Below are positions 1-10,327 of a stretch of 64,000 bases of DNA, piece after piece (within the stretch, counting starts at the first letter, position 1; each line of letters begins with the position of its first letter). The translations under genes were made by a program, and so were the position numbers. Source of the stretch: Aliikangiella sp965214955 (GTDB lineage Bacteria > Pseudomonadota > Gammaproteobacteria > Enterobacterales > Kangiellaceae); NCBI GenBank assembly GCA_965214955.1, contig CBDCCU010000013.1:310001-374000 (forward strand). The letters are read 5' to 3'. The notes under the pieces are model-generated. The model did not search any database. It worked only from the letters and a program-made list of their open reading frames with translations, and was not told the DNA's origin.

Positions 1-1
1 T

Positions 2-967
2 AAACCGCTCGATGGACGAATTAAAACTAAAACCCCTAATGGTTTAGAAATTGAACTTCGTTTATCTACATTGCCAACAGCCTTTGGTGAGAAGTTGGTA
101 GCAAGGGTATTTGATCCAACAGTGCTACTGCGTAACTTTAAAGAGCTAGGTTTAGATGATAAAACCGAACAGTCATGGCTTAATATGGCACACCAACCCA
201 ATGGTATTGTGTTACTGACTGGGCCTACAGGTTCGGGTAAAACGACTACGCTATATACCACGCTTAAAAAAATTGCGACCTCAACGGTTAATGTTTGTAC
301 CATTGAAGATCCTATCGAAATGGTTGAGCCTGCGTTTAATCAAATGCAGGTACATCACGACATTGATGTAGATTTTGCTAGTGGTGTGAGAGCTTTGTTA
401 AGACAAGATCCTGATATTATAATGATAGGTGAAATTCGTGATCACGAAACCGCAGAAATGGCTATTCAAGCATCGCTTACCGGGCATTTAGTGATCTCAA
501 CCCTGCATACTAACGATGCATCCTCTGCAATAACAAGGTTGCAAGATATTGGCGTTCCTCATTATTTAATTAATGCAACATTATTAGGTGTTATGGCTCA
601 GCGGCTAGTAAGAACTTTATGTCCGCATTGTAAACATGCTGTAGCGCCCGATGAGGCGGGCTGGAAAGAGCTTGTTCAAGGTTTTGATATTCCAGTGCCT
701 AAGTTAATGTTTAAGCCAGCAGGTTGTGATGAATGTAGACAATCTGGTTATAAAGGTCGGGTTGGGATCTATGAATTACTTGAAGTTAGTAGCGATATTA
801 AAAAGCTCATTGGCACTAGTGGTGATGTTGCACCCATTAGAAAACAAGCACTTAGCAATGGCATGAACCTACTAAGAATTAGTGGTGCACAAAAAGTTGC
901 TGCCGGTATAACAACGCTACAAGAAGTTATGAGAGTGGCTTCCCCCGCGTTTGAAGAAATTAATTAA
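2..967 (+). CDS. GspE/PilB-family secretion or pilus ATPase (5' end outside window)
   Basis: This is the C-terminal part of a type II secretion/type IV pilus assembly ATPase, which hydrolyses ATP at the inner membrane to drive pseudopilus or pilus assembly. The reading frame is open from base 2, so the true start lies upstream. Visible motifs are Walker A (GPTGSGKTT, near 220-246), the Asp box and Walker B region (RQDPDIIMIGEIRD, about 402-443), a His box (STLHTNDA) and a tetracysteine zinc site (CPHC ... CDEC, about 620-740). The downstream genes are an unrelated efflux operon, so the pathway cannot be told from this side. The sequence looks like the broad 'GspE/PulE family' rather than a clear PilB, GspE or MshE. 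The family call is firm and the subfamily open. Confidence 0.88.
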   Translation, partial: KPLDGRIKTKTPNGLEIELRLSTLPTAFGEKLVARVFDPTVLLRNFKELGLDDKTEQSWLNMAHQPNGIVLLTGPTGSGKTTTLYTTLKKIATSTVNVCTIEDPIEMVEPAFNQMQVHHDIDVDFASGVRALLRQDPDIIMIGEIRDHETAEMAIQASLTGHLVISTLHTNDASSAITRLQDIGVPHYLINATLLGVMAQRLVRTLCPHCKHAVAPDEAGWKELVQGFDIPVPKLMFKPAGCDECRQSGYKGRVGIYELLEVSSDIKKLIGTSGDVAPIRKQALSNGMNLLRISGAQKVAAGITTLQEVMRVASPAFEEIN

Positions 968-1127
968 CTTAAATTCTCTCAACTTTATTCCCTCAAAATA
1001 CATGATCTGCAAGTTAGTAAACCATTCTACTGGAGCCATGTTTTAGTCGCCAATAAATAGCCGAAATATTTCAATTGTAAATAAAAGTAAATACTACTAC
1101 TAAAATATTGAATTTATATGATAATAG

Positions 1128-1150
1128 CCCCTACCTAAAATCAGGGGTTT
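1128..1150 (+). terminator. Possible hairpin terminator/attenuator upstream of the efflux operon
   Basis: CCCCT (1128-1132) can pair with AGGGG (1143-1147), and TTTTA follows. The stem is only 5 bp with a 10-nt loop, so it is weak. It lies 160 bp after the ATPase gene and 11 bp before the adaptor start. It could end the upstream transcript or sit in the efflux leader. Confidence 0.35.
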
Positions 1151-1161
1151 TATATTAAATA

Positions 1162-2343
1162 ATGATGAATCAAGTTAAATTCTTTCGCTCTTTATGGCTA
1201 GTTTTAATAACTCTTTTAACACTCACAGCCTGTAGTGAGCAACCAGCAGGTAAGCAAGGTAGAGGTAAAGGAAAACGTCCACAAGTAAAACCTGTTGCGG
1301 TAGAGGTTGCTCATGCCGAAGTAGGGCTAGCCGCAGCATTTTATGTAACAACGGCTACGGTAGAGCCAAGTAGCGATGCGCAAGTATTTGCTAGAGCTGC
1401 TGGTGTCGTTAGAGAAATATTTGCCGAAGAAGGCGATTCGGTTAAAGCGGGTGATATTTTATTACAGCTTGAAGATGACGATCAAACACTCAGGGTAAAA
1501 CAAGCTAAACAAAAGCTGGCCAGTGCCGAAAGAGAATATTTGCGACTAAGCAAAATGAGCAAAGCTGGGGTTGTTTCGCCAACCGAGTTTGAAGCAACAA
1601 GAACAACCTTTGAAACGGCACAAACCGAACTAGAACTAGCCGAGCTAGCTTTGTCATACACTAAGGTTATGGCACCGTTTGATGGTAGATTAGTTTGGCG
1701 TGAAGTAGATTTAGGCGCTCATGTGCTTAGCGGAAACTTATTATTTAGAGTGATGGCAATAGAGCCCTTGCTTATTAGAGTTCACATTCCTGCTTCAAGA
1801 ACCGCTAATATTGAAGTTGATCAACCCGTAAATTTAACTGTAGATGCATTGGGTGTCGATTTAATTGGAAATGTTGATTTAATCAGCCCAATTGTTGATC
1901 CAGATACTGGAACAGTAAAAGTAACTATCCGTTTAGAAGAGCAAGCTCATCAAGTTAGACCTGGTGATTTTGTTAGTATAAAACTAATAACTGATAATCG
2001 AGATAACGCCATGTTACTGCCTAGCCTTGCATTGATTGAGGAGCGTGGTGAGTATTATTTGTATGTTGAAGAAAATAATAAAGCGGTTCGTAAAGATGTA
2101 AAAGTGGGTTATGTAATTGATGATAAAACCGAAGTGATATCTGGAATTACACTACAAGATAAAGTAGTTGTTAAAGGTCAACGTAACTTAAATGATGGTA
2201 ACCCGCTCAAAGTGTTTACCGCAGAAGAAGCGCAAAACCTACTTTCTCAAAAGAATAAGAAAAACAAACCCAATCAATCTAAAGGCAAGCGTAGCGATAA
2301 AAAGAAAGACAAAAAAGCTGCAAGTGCAGGAGCTGATTCATGA
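1162..2343 (+). CDS. RND efflux periplasmic adaptor (membrane fusion) lipoprotein
   Basis: A 393-residue membrane fusion protein that links inner-membrane RND pumps to an outer-membrane channel. The N-terminus has a hydrophobic stretch ending in a lipobox (LTAC, Cys near residue 24), so the mature protein should be lipid-anchored in the periplasm. A biotinyl-lipoyl-like half motif (VFARAAGVVREIFAEEGDSV), a helical hairpin rich in Lys/Glu and the second lipoyl half (LSYTKVMAPFDGRL) follow in the usual order, then the beta-barrel domain. The C-terminal 30 residues are Lys/Asn-rich and low complexity. The stop overlaps the next start by 4 bp (ATGA), which indicates translational coupling to the permease. 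Substrates cannot be told from the sequence. No outer-membrane TolC-type gene is next to it. Confidence 0.9.
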   Translation: MMNQVKFFRSLWLVLITLLTLTACSEQPAGKQGRGKGKRPQVKPVAVEVAHAEVGLAAAFYVTTATVEPSSDAQVFARAAGVVREIFAEEGDSVKAGDILLQLEDDDQTLRVKQAKQKLASAEREYLRLSKMSKAGVVSPTEFEATRTTFETAQTELELAELALSYTKVMAPFDGRLVWREVDLGAHVLSGNLLFRVMAIEPLLIRVHIPASRTANIEVDQPVNLTVDALGVDLIGNVDLISPIVDPDTGTVKVTIRLEEQAHQVRPGDFVSIKLITDNRDNAMLLPSLALIEERGEYYLYVEENNKAVRKDVKVGYVIDDKTEVISGITLQDKVVVKGQRNLNDGNPLKVFTAEEAQNLLSQKNKKNKPNQSKGKRSDKKKDKKAASAGADS

Positions 2344-5300
2344 CAAAAGGGGTTGTCAGCTTCTCGGTAAAGCGTAAAGTTACCATTTTTATGATTGCCT
2401 TAGCCGTATTAGCTTTTGGCGGTGTTGGTTTTTCTCGTTTACCAATTAATCTTTTGCCCACACTGAGTTATCCTTCATTAACGGTGCAAACTGAATTTCC
2501 TAATGCGGCACCTGCCGAGGTAGAACAATTAATCACTCGCCCTGTTGAAGAAGTGGTTGGGGTGCTAAAAGGATTAAAAACCATTCATTCGGTTTCTCGC
2601 TCGGGAATTTCTGAGGTTACCTTAGAGTTTGGCTGGGGTGCCGATATGAATGATCTGTCTATGGATATTCGTGAAAAACTAGATCGTTTAACTCTTCCCT
2701 TAGAAGCCGAACAACCCATTGTATTAAGGTACGATCCTTCGCTTGATCCCGTTATGAAGCTGAGCTTAAGTGGTGATCAAAACACTACCCAAATGACTCA
2801 ACTGCGCTTACTTGCTGAGCGAGAAGTTAAAGAAGCCTTAGAGCGCATTGAAGGGGTGGCTTCGGCTAATGTGCAAGGGGGTGAAGAAGAAGAAATTCAA
2901 GTAAAGCTTGATCAAGGTAAGTTGGCAGCAATGGGCATTGCGCCGCAATCGGTAGCCACCATTTTGGGTGAGTCCAATATTAATCGACCTGGTGGCTCGT
3001 TAAAAAATGCACAAACTCAGCTGCTTGTGCGCACCTTAAATGAATATGACGACTTACAAGAAATGCGCAAACTTAGGATCACTCCTGTTGGTAGCGCACC
3101 TGTTTTATTAGGTGATGTAGCAGAAGTTGCATGGGCAAGTAAAGATAGAGAAGAAATTACCCGATTTAACGGTAAAGAAGGGGTGTTAATTTCGCTTTAT
3201 AAAGAAGGTGATGCCAATACCGTTGAGGTAGCCGAATCAGTTAAGGCTTCATTTACCAGAGTTTCTCGCAAATTGCCTAAAGGTGTTAAGCTTGCCGTGC
3301 AATTTGATCAATCTCGTTTTATTCAGCAATCCATTGATGAAGTAAAACAATCTCTTGGCATTGGTGGACTTTTAGCAATTTTAGTTTTATGGATTTTCTT
3401 ACGCGATTTTCGTTTAACAGCCATTATTGCTACAGCAATTCCATTGTCAGTTGTTGCTACGTTTATCTTTATGTATCGCTCTGATGTTTCGCTAAATATC
3501 ATGTCACTTGGCGGTTTAACCTTGGGTGTAGGCATGCTAGTGGACGCTGCTATTGTGGTGCTTGAATCTATCCACCGAAAGCGCGAAGCTGGTTATGGTT
3601 TAGCCGAGTCGGCTATTTTAGGAGCCAGTGAGGTAAGCGGAGCTGTAACAGCATCGGTATTAACCACTATTGCAGTATTTATACCGATTGTTTTTGTAGA
3701 AGGTATTGCAGGACAATTGTTTACCGATCAAGCATTAACCGTTACTTTTAGCTTGTTAGCTTCACTGGTTGTTTCGTTTACTTTGATACCAATGCTGGCT
3801 TCTATTGGTAAGTCTGATCTCAATAAACCCAATGCAAAAATTAACAAAGAAACTTTAGGCTATTTTTCACTTTGGTATGAGTCAATTTTACGCAAAGTGT
3901 TAAAAATAAAATGGATAACCATTGGTGCAGGCTTTGCTATTTTATTGGCTTCATTGCAATTGCTTCCTTCTATTCCAACAGCATTAATTCCACAAATGAG
4001 TGAAGGAGAATTTTATTTTGATGTGAGCTTACCAGAAGGTAGCTCTTTACCATCAACCGATTCGGTTTTAAACAAAATGGAAAACTATGCTATTGATCAT
4101 CCTGGCATAGAAAGAGTTTATACCTCGGTCGGTAGCCGCAATGTGAGCGGCGGATTATCGCTAAAAACTAAAGATGAAAACTTAGGACAAATTAATATTA
4201 TTGTTAGCGATAGAACCAATAGCGAATTAGAACAACAAGTTATTGAAGATTTGCGAGCCGAATACGAAAATATTCCGCAAGCCGAAATTCAATTTGGCAG
4301 AGCTTCATTTTTTAGTTTAAAAACACCGCTGGAGCTTTTGTTTTTTGGTGAAAACTTGCAAGACTTACGCGAATATAGTTTAAGTATTTTGTCTGAATTA
4401 GAAAGTGTTGATGGCTTGGCAGATATTCAAGCATCATTAGAAACAGGCAACCCCGAGTTGATTATTTTGTTCGATAGACAAAAGCTTTCTAAATTAGGTT
4501 TTACTGTTCAATCGGTTGCCGATACCTTAGCGCAGCGGGTTAATGGAAGTGTGGTTTCGCGTTTTCAAAGACCCGATAGGCAAATTGACATTCGTTTAAG
4601 AAACCGCGAAGAAGATAGAAATACAGTAACCGACATTGAAAATATTGTCATAGGCATGGCTAATGATCGTCCTGTTAACTTAAATGCGGTTGCTAAAATT
4701 GTTTCGGCGCAAGGGCCTGCGGCAATTGACCGAATTCAGCAATCGCGTGTTGCCATTATTGCAGCTAGTGCCAAGGGCAGAAGCCTTGCCGATGTGAGTG
4801 CCGAAATTGAGCAATTAATTGCTAATAACCCGCCGCCCGTAGGGATCAGTTTTGAGTTTGGTGGACAAAAAATTGAAATGGAAAAATCATTTAATAGTTT
4901 AGTTTTTGCCATATTGCTTGCTATCTTTTTGGTTTATTTGGTTATGGCGGCAACCTTTGAACATTTAGGTCACCCATTTGTTATTTTATTAACTATTCCG
5001 TTAGCACTGGTTGGGGTTATTTTAGGTTTGTATTTTACTGGTTATGCCATCAGTGTTATTTCTATGATTGGCGCAGTTTTCTTGGTTGGTGTAGTCGTTA
5101 ATAATGCCATTGTATTGGTTGATGCGATTAATCAACAGCGTAAAGCAGGGATTGAAAAACTTGAGGCGATAATCGCGGCAAGTAAGTCACGCTTAAGGCC
5201 TATTTTAATGACAACATTTACCACCGTATTAGGATTATTGCCCATGGCAATAGGTTTTGGTGAAGGGGCTGAATTACGTGCACCATTGGCGGTTGTTGTA

Positions 5301-5462
5301 TCGAGCGGTTTAGTTGTTGCTTCTGCTCTTACTTTATTAATTATTCCTGCAACTTATTTAGTGATGCCTTCAAAGGTAATAACCGATGAAGAGCTAAATA
5401 AGCTGGATGAAAATGTTGCCTTAGCCGAAGAAAAAGAAACCCACCATTTAGAAGCGCATTAG
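2340..5462 (+). CDS. RND (HAE1/AcrB-like) efflux permease
   Basis: A 1040-residue inner-membrane proton-driven pump of the resistance-nodulation-division superfamily. The length and layout are typical: TM1 near residues 13-33, a large periplasmic loop (PN1/PN2), a cluster of helices TM2-TM6 with the proton-relay Asp in the TM4 motif GMLVDAAIVVLES, a second periplasmic loop and TM8-TM12. The ATG overlaps the adaptor stop. A second RND permease gene follows 112 bp downstream, giving an adaptor-permease-permease order like that of MdtABC-type heteromeric pumps. That comparison is by gene order only. Substrate is unknown. Confidence 0.93.
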   Translation: MTKGVVSFSVKRKVTIFMIALAVLAFGGVGFSRLPINLLPTLSYPSLTVQTEFPNAAPAEVEQLITRPVEEVVGVLKGLKTIHSVSRSGISEVTLEFGWGADMNDLSMDIREKLDRLTLPLEAEQPIVLRYDPSLDPVMKLSLSGDQNTTQMTQLRLLAEREVKEALERIEGVASANVQGGEEEEIQVKLDQGKLAAMGIAPQSVATILGESNINRPGGSLKNAQTQLLVRTLNEYDDLQEMRKLRITPVGSAPVLLGDVAEVAWASKDREEITRFNGKEGVLISLYKEGDANTVEVAESVKASFTRVSRKLPKGVKLAVQFDQSRFIQQSIDEVKQSLGIGGLLAILVLWIFLRDFRLTAIIATAIPLSVVATFIFMYRSDVSLNIMSLGGLTLGVGMLVDAAIVVLESIHRKREAGYGLAESAILGASEVSGAVTASVLTTIAVFIPIVFVEGIAGQLFTDQALTVTFSLLASLVVSFTLIPMLASIGKSDLNKPNAKINKETLGYFSLWYESILRKVLKIKWITIGAGFAILLASLQLLPSIPTALIPQMSEGEFYFDVSLPEGSSLPSTDSVLNKMENYAIDHPGIERVYTSVGSRNVSGGLSLKTKDENLGQINIIVSDRTNSELEQQVIEDLRAEYENIPQAEIQFGRASFFSLKTPLELLFFGENLQDLREYSLSILSELESVDGLADIQASLETGNPELIILFDRQKLSKLGFTVQSVADTLAQRVNGSVVSRFQRPDRQIDIRLRNREEDRNTVTDIENIVIGMANDRPVNLNAVAKIVSAQGPAAIDRIQQSRVAIIAASAKGRSLADVSAEIEQLIANNPPPVGISFEFGGQKIEMEKSFNSLVFAILLAIFLVYLVMAATFEHLGHPFVILLTIPLALVGVILGLYFTGYAISVISMIGAVFLVGVVVNNAIVLVDAINQQRKAGIEKLEAIIAASKSRLRPILMTTFTTVLGLLPMAIGFGEGAELRAPLAVVVSSGLVVASALTLLIIPATYLVMPSKVITDEELNKLDENVALAEEKETHHLEAH

Positions 5463-5473
5463 GTGATGAGTGT

Positions 5474-5515
5474 AAGAGCTAAGTTATAAGGGCTAAGTTA
5501 TAAGAGCTAAGCTAA
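5474..5515 (+). repeat. Three degenerate copies of a 14-bp tandem repeat between the two permease genes
   Basis: Units AAGAGCTAAGTTAT (5474), AAGGGCTAAGTTAT (5488) and AAGAGCTAAGCTAA (5502) lie head to tail in the 112-bp gap between the permeases. They are unlike the rest of the gap. No function is evident; slipped-strand expansion is the simplest origin. Confidence 0.8.
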
Positions 5516-5574
5516 GTGCTAGGTGTTTTGAGAGAAATTAATAGACTTAATTAAAGTCGATTAGGAGATTAATA

Positions 5575-8500
5575 ATGACATTACCAGAGATTGCAGTTAA
5601 GCGGCCAATTGGCACCTTAATGGTACTGATCAGTATGATGGTTTTGGGCATTATTGCCATTAGCCGACTTGAATTAGCTTTTTTGCCCGAGTCAGAACAA
5701 AAAACGCTGCATGTTGTGGCTAATTATCAAAACGCTTCGCCTAAAGCGATTGAAAAAATGATTGTTAAACCTCTTGAAGAAGCGCTTTCTTCGATGAATG
5801 GTTTGCAGCATATGTGGTCAAATAGTGATAGACGTGGCGGGCGAGTTAATTTAAATTTTTCACTCGATACCGATATCGATTTAGCACGGGCTGAAATACA
5901 TGATCGCATCGACAGAATAAAATCTGATCTTCCCGAAGATTTAGAGCGGGTGATTATTAGTGGCAACTGGAACCCGCAAGAGTCTGGCGAAACCATTATG
6001 GAAGCGCGGCTTAGCTCGGGTAGAGATCTCAGTAAAAACTACGATTTGCTCGATAGAAAAATTGTAAAACCTTTAGAGCGAATTGCAGGGGTTGCGGTTG
6101 TTAGTTTAGATGGGGTGAATCCACGTGAAATTCGTATTGAATTAAACTTAAATCAGCTTAAACAACATAAAATTAATGCTAGACAAGTATGGCAACTTAT
6201 TGCACAAAACAACCAAAATGCAGCAATTGGCGTATTGAGAAATGAAGAATCAAAAATTGCATTAAGAGCCGTTGGAGCCATTGAAAAAATTGAAGAGCTT
6301 AAATCTCTGCCAATAACAGGTACTCATTTCACATTACAAAATGTCGCTAAAATCACTTATGTAGAGCCGCCTCTTGAGTATGGTCGTCACTTAGATGGCG
6401 ACTTTGCCATCGGTTTAAATGTTGCTAAAGAATCATCGGCCAATACGATTACTATTGCCGATCAAGTTCATGCCAAAATTGCCGAAATGCAAAATGATCC
6501 CGAGCTCGATGGCATTAACTTTTTAGTTTGGCAAGATCAAGGCAAACAAATACGAGGAACATTGGGTGATTTAGAGCAAACAGGGTTGTTTGGCGCTATT
6601 TTAGCATCGCTTGTTTTGTTTTTATTTTTAAGAAAATTTTCTGTCACTATGGTGGCTGTGGCATGTATTCCGTTTGCTCTTATTGTGGCCTGTGGAGTCA
6701 TTTGGTTACAAGGCAAAACTTTAAACACTATTTCGTTATTGGGCCTTATTGTTGGCTTAGGAATGCTGGTTGATAATGGCGGTTGTTATTATGGAAAATA
6801 TTGATCGTTTCCAGAAAAAAGGCTACGACGGTAGAGTTGCCGCAATACTGGGTGCTAAAGAAGTTTCGGTTGCAGTAATCACCGCAACTATTACATCAAT
6901 GATTGTGTTTTTACCTATTATATTTACTAAGCCAACTGAAATGAATGTTATGCTACAAGAGCTAGCATTAACCATTTGTATTACCTTGGCAGCCTCATTA
7001 TTTATTAGTCAAACCCTGATCCCCTTGGCCGCAACTAAGTTACTTAAAAAGCCTAAGAAAAAGCCTAAAACACCTATTATGGATTGGCTACAAAAACATT
7101 ATGTAAAAATTCTTTCTTTTACTTTAAAGCACCGATGGATTGCCGTAATAGTTGCAATTTCTGTGCTGGGGGCAAACTTATTATCCAATAAGCAATATCA
7201 ACTTTAACTTTAGTACGGCTTCTGCCGAAACCTTTGTTGGTATTAGAGTTGAAATAGAAAGTCCTATGTCTCTTGCCGAGAAAGAAAAAATTATGTATCA
7301 AGTGGAAGGTTATTTAGAGCCATACCGAGAAGAGTTTAATGCTAAGTCTATTTATAGCTGGTGGTCAGATAACAGAGCGATTGTTAGGCTTTATATGAAA
7401 GATGGTTTTCAAAATGAAGAAGCCATGAACAAAATTAGACAAAAGCTACCAAGCATATTGCCACAACTGCCAGGCATTAAATTGCAAGTAGAAGATAATG
7501 CGCCATTTTGGCAGCGTAATAGAGGTAAACGAGTGGCAGTTAGAATGGTTGGTCCCGACATGGAAACCTTAAGCCAACTGTCTGAAGAAGCTATTAGGCG
7601 AATTGAAAATATTGAAGGACTATATGATTTTTATTCTACTGCCGAAGGCGGTCAATTAGAGTTTCAAGCCGAGCTTGATAGAGAAAAAATGGCAAGCTAT
7701 GGCGTTCCTGTTAATCAACCTGCTGGTTTGGTTGAAATGACTTTTAGAGGCAGAAATTTACCACGTTATAAAAGTGAAAACGGCGAAGTAGAAATGCGCC
7801 TTTTGCTAGGTGAAGAAACAGAAACTCGTGAGCAAGATGTTAAAAATTTAAAGATCACAAAAGATGATGGCAAAGAAATTCAACTTGATGCGGTCTCAAA
7901 TTTCACCACTAAAAAAGGCCCGCGTAGAATCAATCGACAAAATAAAGTGGCAAGCGTTTGGATTGGCGCAAGGTTTAATGATGGTAAAAGGCAGGAGCAT
8001 ACTCAAAAGGTAATGGCGGCAGTTAAAGATATGCAACTACCCGTTGGTTTTAGCTGGGAATTTAACAACCGTTTTAGGGGGGAACAACAAAGCCAAGATG
8101 AATTTAAAATGAGTTTGTTGCTTGCCTTAGGGTTAATTCTTGGAGTAATGGCTGGTTTATTCGAGTCGATACGACAAGCTATTGCTTTAATGATTAGCTT
8201 ACCATTTGCCATTGCTGGTGCTATTTGGACATTATATTTATTTGGGTTAGATTTTGATCAACCTGCCTCTATTGCTTTGCTTTTATTGCTAGGTATTGTG
8301 GTAAATAACGGTATTGTTATGGTTGAGCACATCAATTTATATCGACGTGATGGCTGGTCGCGAACCGATGCTATGCTACAAGGCGGTAAAGAGCGATTAA
8401 GACCTATTATTATGACCGCACTTACCACTTTAGTGGGTTTAATTCCTATGGCTATTCAAAAACCAGCCTTAGGTGGTGTCTATTATTATTCAATGGCTTA

Positions 8501-8642
8501 TGTAATTATGGGGGGATTATTGCTTTCAACGTTATTAACCACAATTTTATTACCCGCAGTAATTACTTTAATAGAAGATTTTGGTAGTTTGTTAAATCGC
8601 TGGCGGCAGTTAAAATTCCGTAAAGAAGCAATGGCTAAATAA
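5575..8642 (+). pseudogene. Second RND efflux permease, interrupted by two +1 frameshifts
   Basis: A second HAE1-type RND permease, preceded by AGGAG at 5563-5567. It reads in three successive frames: 5575-6779, about 6779-7170, and about 7170-8642. The first shift falls in the TM4 motif. The expected VDNAVVIMEN appears as VDN followed by one extra G (6778/6779). The second lies between the G-run at 7168-7172 and about 7200. Each break needs removal of one base. With both corrected the gene is 1022 codons, normal for the family, and no residues seem lost. Codon use and conserved motifs stay intact throughout, so the damage is either very recent or comes from sequencing indels in G runs. If real, the product would stop at 409 residues. 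Confidence 0.85.
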
Positions 8643-8661
8643 AACATTAACGGAGTAAATA

Positions 8662-9414
8662 TTGGCAAAAGTTCTCGTATTTCAACACGTTCCCTATGAG
8701 CCTTTGGGTACTCTTGACCCTTTAATACGGCAACGAAAACATAGGATCCGCTACGTTAACTTTGGTCGCGATCCTTATCAGCAACCCAATTTAGAAGGTT
8801 ATGACGGCTTAATTATTTTAGGTGGGCCGATGAATATTGGAGAAGAAGACAAGCATCCCCACCTAAACACCGAAAAACGAGCAATTTTACAAGCTATAGA
8901 AATGGGCATACCCGTTTTAGGAATTTGCCTAGGCGCACAATTGATTGCTTCGGCGATGAAATCTGCGGTTTACCCTGCGAGAGAAAAAGAAATTGGCTGG
9001 TACTGTATTACAAAAACCAAAGCTCACATAGATGATCCTGTATTTAATGCCTTCGAAACAACTCAGTCTATCTTTCAGTGGCATGGATACACCTTTGATT
9101 TACCCAAAAATTCCGTTCACTTATTAAAAGGTGAAGGTGTCCCTAACCAAGCGTTTAAAGTAGCTAGCAACGTATACGGTTTTCAATTTCATCTAGAAGC
9201 CGACGCTGCCTTAATAAAGCGCTGGGTTAACCTGCCAGCTCATCAAGTTGAGCTTGGGCTAGATAAAGATCCACAAAGAGCCGAGCAAATTTGGCAAGAA
9301 ACACAAAAAAATATTGGTCAGTCACTACAGTTAAGCCACAAGGTTTTTAGCGCATTTTTAGATCTATTACCGCAAGTGAAACAAAAGCATACCTTTAGCC
9401 ATAAAAACTATTAA
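8662..9414 (+). CDS. Class I glutamine amidotransferase-like protein (GMP synthase GATase-type)
   Basis: A 250-residue stand-alone class I glutamine amidotransferase domain. The catalytic triad is complete: nucleophile Cys89 in GICLGAQ, then His177 and Glu179 in FQFHLEAD. The glycine-rich oxyanion segment LGGPMNIGEED is also present. I chose the TTG start because CGGAG lies seven bases before it and no nearby ATG fits the conserved N-terminus. Such free domains are often annotated 'GMP synthase-like', but there is no synthase domain here, and the acceptor substrate is unknown. It follows the efflux operon by 19 bp and might be co-transcribed with it. Confidence 0.85.
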   Translation: MAKVLVFQHVPYEPLGTLDPLIRQRKHRIRYVNFGRDPYQQPNLEGYDGLIILGGPMNIGEEDKHPHLNTEKRAILQAIEMGIPVLGICLGAQLIASAMKSAVYPAREKEIGWYCITKTKAHIDDPVFNAFETTQSIFQWHGYTFDLPKNSVHLLKGEGVPNQAFKVASNVYGFQFHLEADAALIKRWVNLPAHQVELGLDKDPQRAEQIWQETQKNIGQSLQLSHKVFSAFLDLLPQVKQKHTFSHKNY

Positions 9415-9514
9415 AACGCGTTATAGTTAATCCTCTTAACTTACCAATTCGCAAACCCTTAATTGAACAGCTATATTTATCGTAATTAAAATTCACTTTA
9501 ATTGTGGGGCTTAT

Positions 9515-10303
9515 ATGAAAAGTAAATTATGGCTTGCTGTTATTGGTTTATTATTATCTTTGCAATCAAACGGAGCAGAGTGGAGTATTAATGAGTTTCA
9601 TTTTCAAAGAGGTAATATAGAGTCATTAAGCTTTTTAGGGGGTGAAAAAGCGGATACAACCATACTAACTTTTCAACATGCCAGCGGTTGGGAGTATGGA
9701 AGTAACTTTTTCTTTATTGATCGAATAGATGATAATGTGAATGATGGTTTTAATGATAAAGATTGGTATGGAGAGTGGTATAGCACCTTAAGCTTGTCAA
9801 AAATTAATGGTTCAAAAGTGGGTTTTGGTGCCATTAAAGATATTGGCATTATCATGGGGTTTAATTGGGCCGCAGACGCTGATGTTACCAAATATTTACC
9901 CGGAGTACGGTTTGCTTGGGATGTTTCTGGTTTTGACTTTTTAAATATTGATCTAGCAGCCTATATTGATGACTCTGACGGTATTGCAGAAGGTGGTGTT
10001 CCAGCAGAAGATGATTCTTTTATTATTGATGTTAACTGGGCTTATCCGTTTAATATTGGCGAACAATCATTTTCTATAGTTGGTCATATTGAATATATCG
10101 ACTCTCGAACTAATGAGCTGGGCAATAAAGTCGATGGTTGGTTATTAGCACAACCACAGTTTCGCTGGGATATGGGACAAATGCTAATTGGTGAAAAAGA
10201 TAAAATGTTTTTAGGCTTAGAGTTTCAATATTGGCGTAATAAACTAGGGGATGCAGCAACCGATGAAAATACCGCCCAGTTTTTATTTGTATTTAGGTTT
10301 TAA
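9515..10303 (+). CDS. Tsx/OmpK-family outer membrane channel
   Basis: A 262-residue outer-membrane beta-barrel protein. A Sec signal peptide (MKSKLWLAVIGLLLSLQSNG) is followed by alternating hydrophobic/aromatic strands and a C-terminal phenylalanine (LFVFRF), the usual outer-membrane insertion signal. Strand pattern and length match the nucleoside-specific channel family Tsx/OmpK (Pfam Channel_Tsx). Tsx proteins pass nucleosides across the outer membrane, and Vibrio OmpK serves as a phage receptor. Which role applies here cannot be told. It is flanked by short gaps on the same strand but has no obvious functional partner. Confidence 0.75.
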   Translation: MKSKLWLAVIGLLLSLQSNGAEWSINEFHFQRGNIESLSFLGGEKADTTILTFQHASGWEYGSNFFFIDRIDDNVNDGFNDKDWYGEWYSTLSLSKINGSKVGFGAIKDIGIIMGFNWAADADVTKYLPGVRFAWDVSGFDFLNIDLAAYIDDSDGIAEGGVPAEDDSFIIDVNWAYPFNIGEQSFSIVGHIEYIDSRTNELGNKVDGWLLAQPQFRWDMGQMLIGEKDKMFLGLEFQYWRNKLGDAATDENTAQFLFVFRF

Positions 10304-10327
10304 GGTCAAGGTTTTTAAGGGGAAGGT

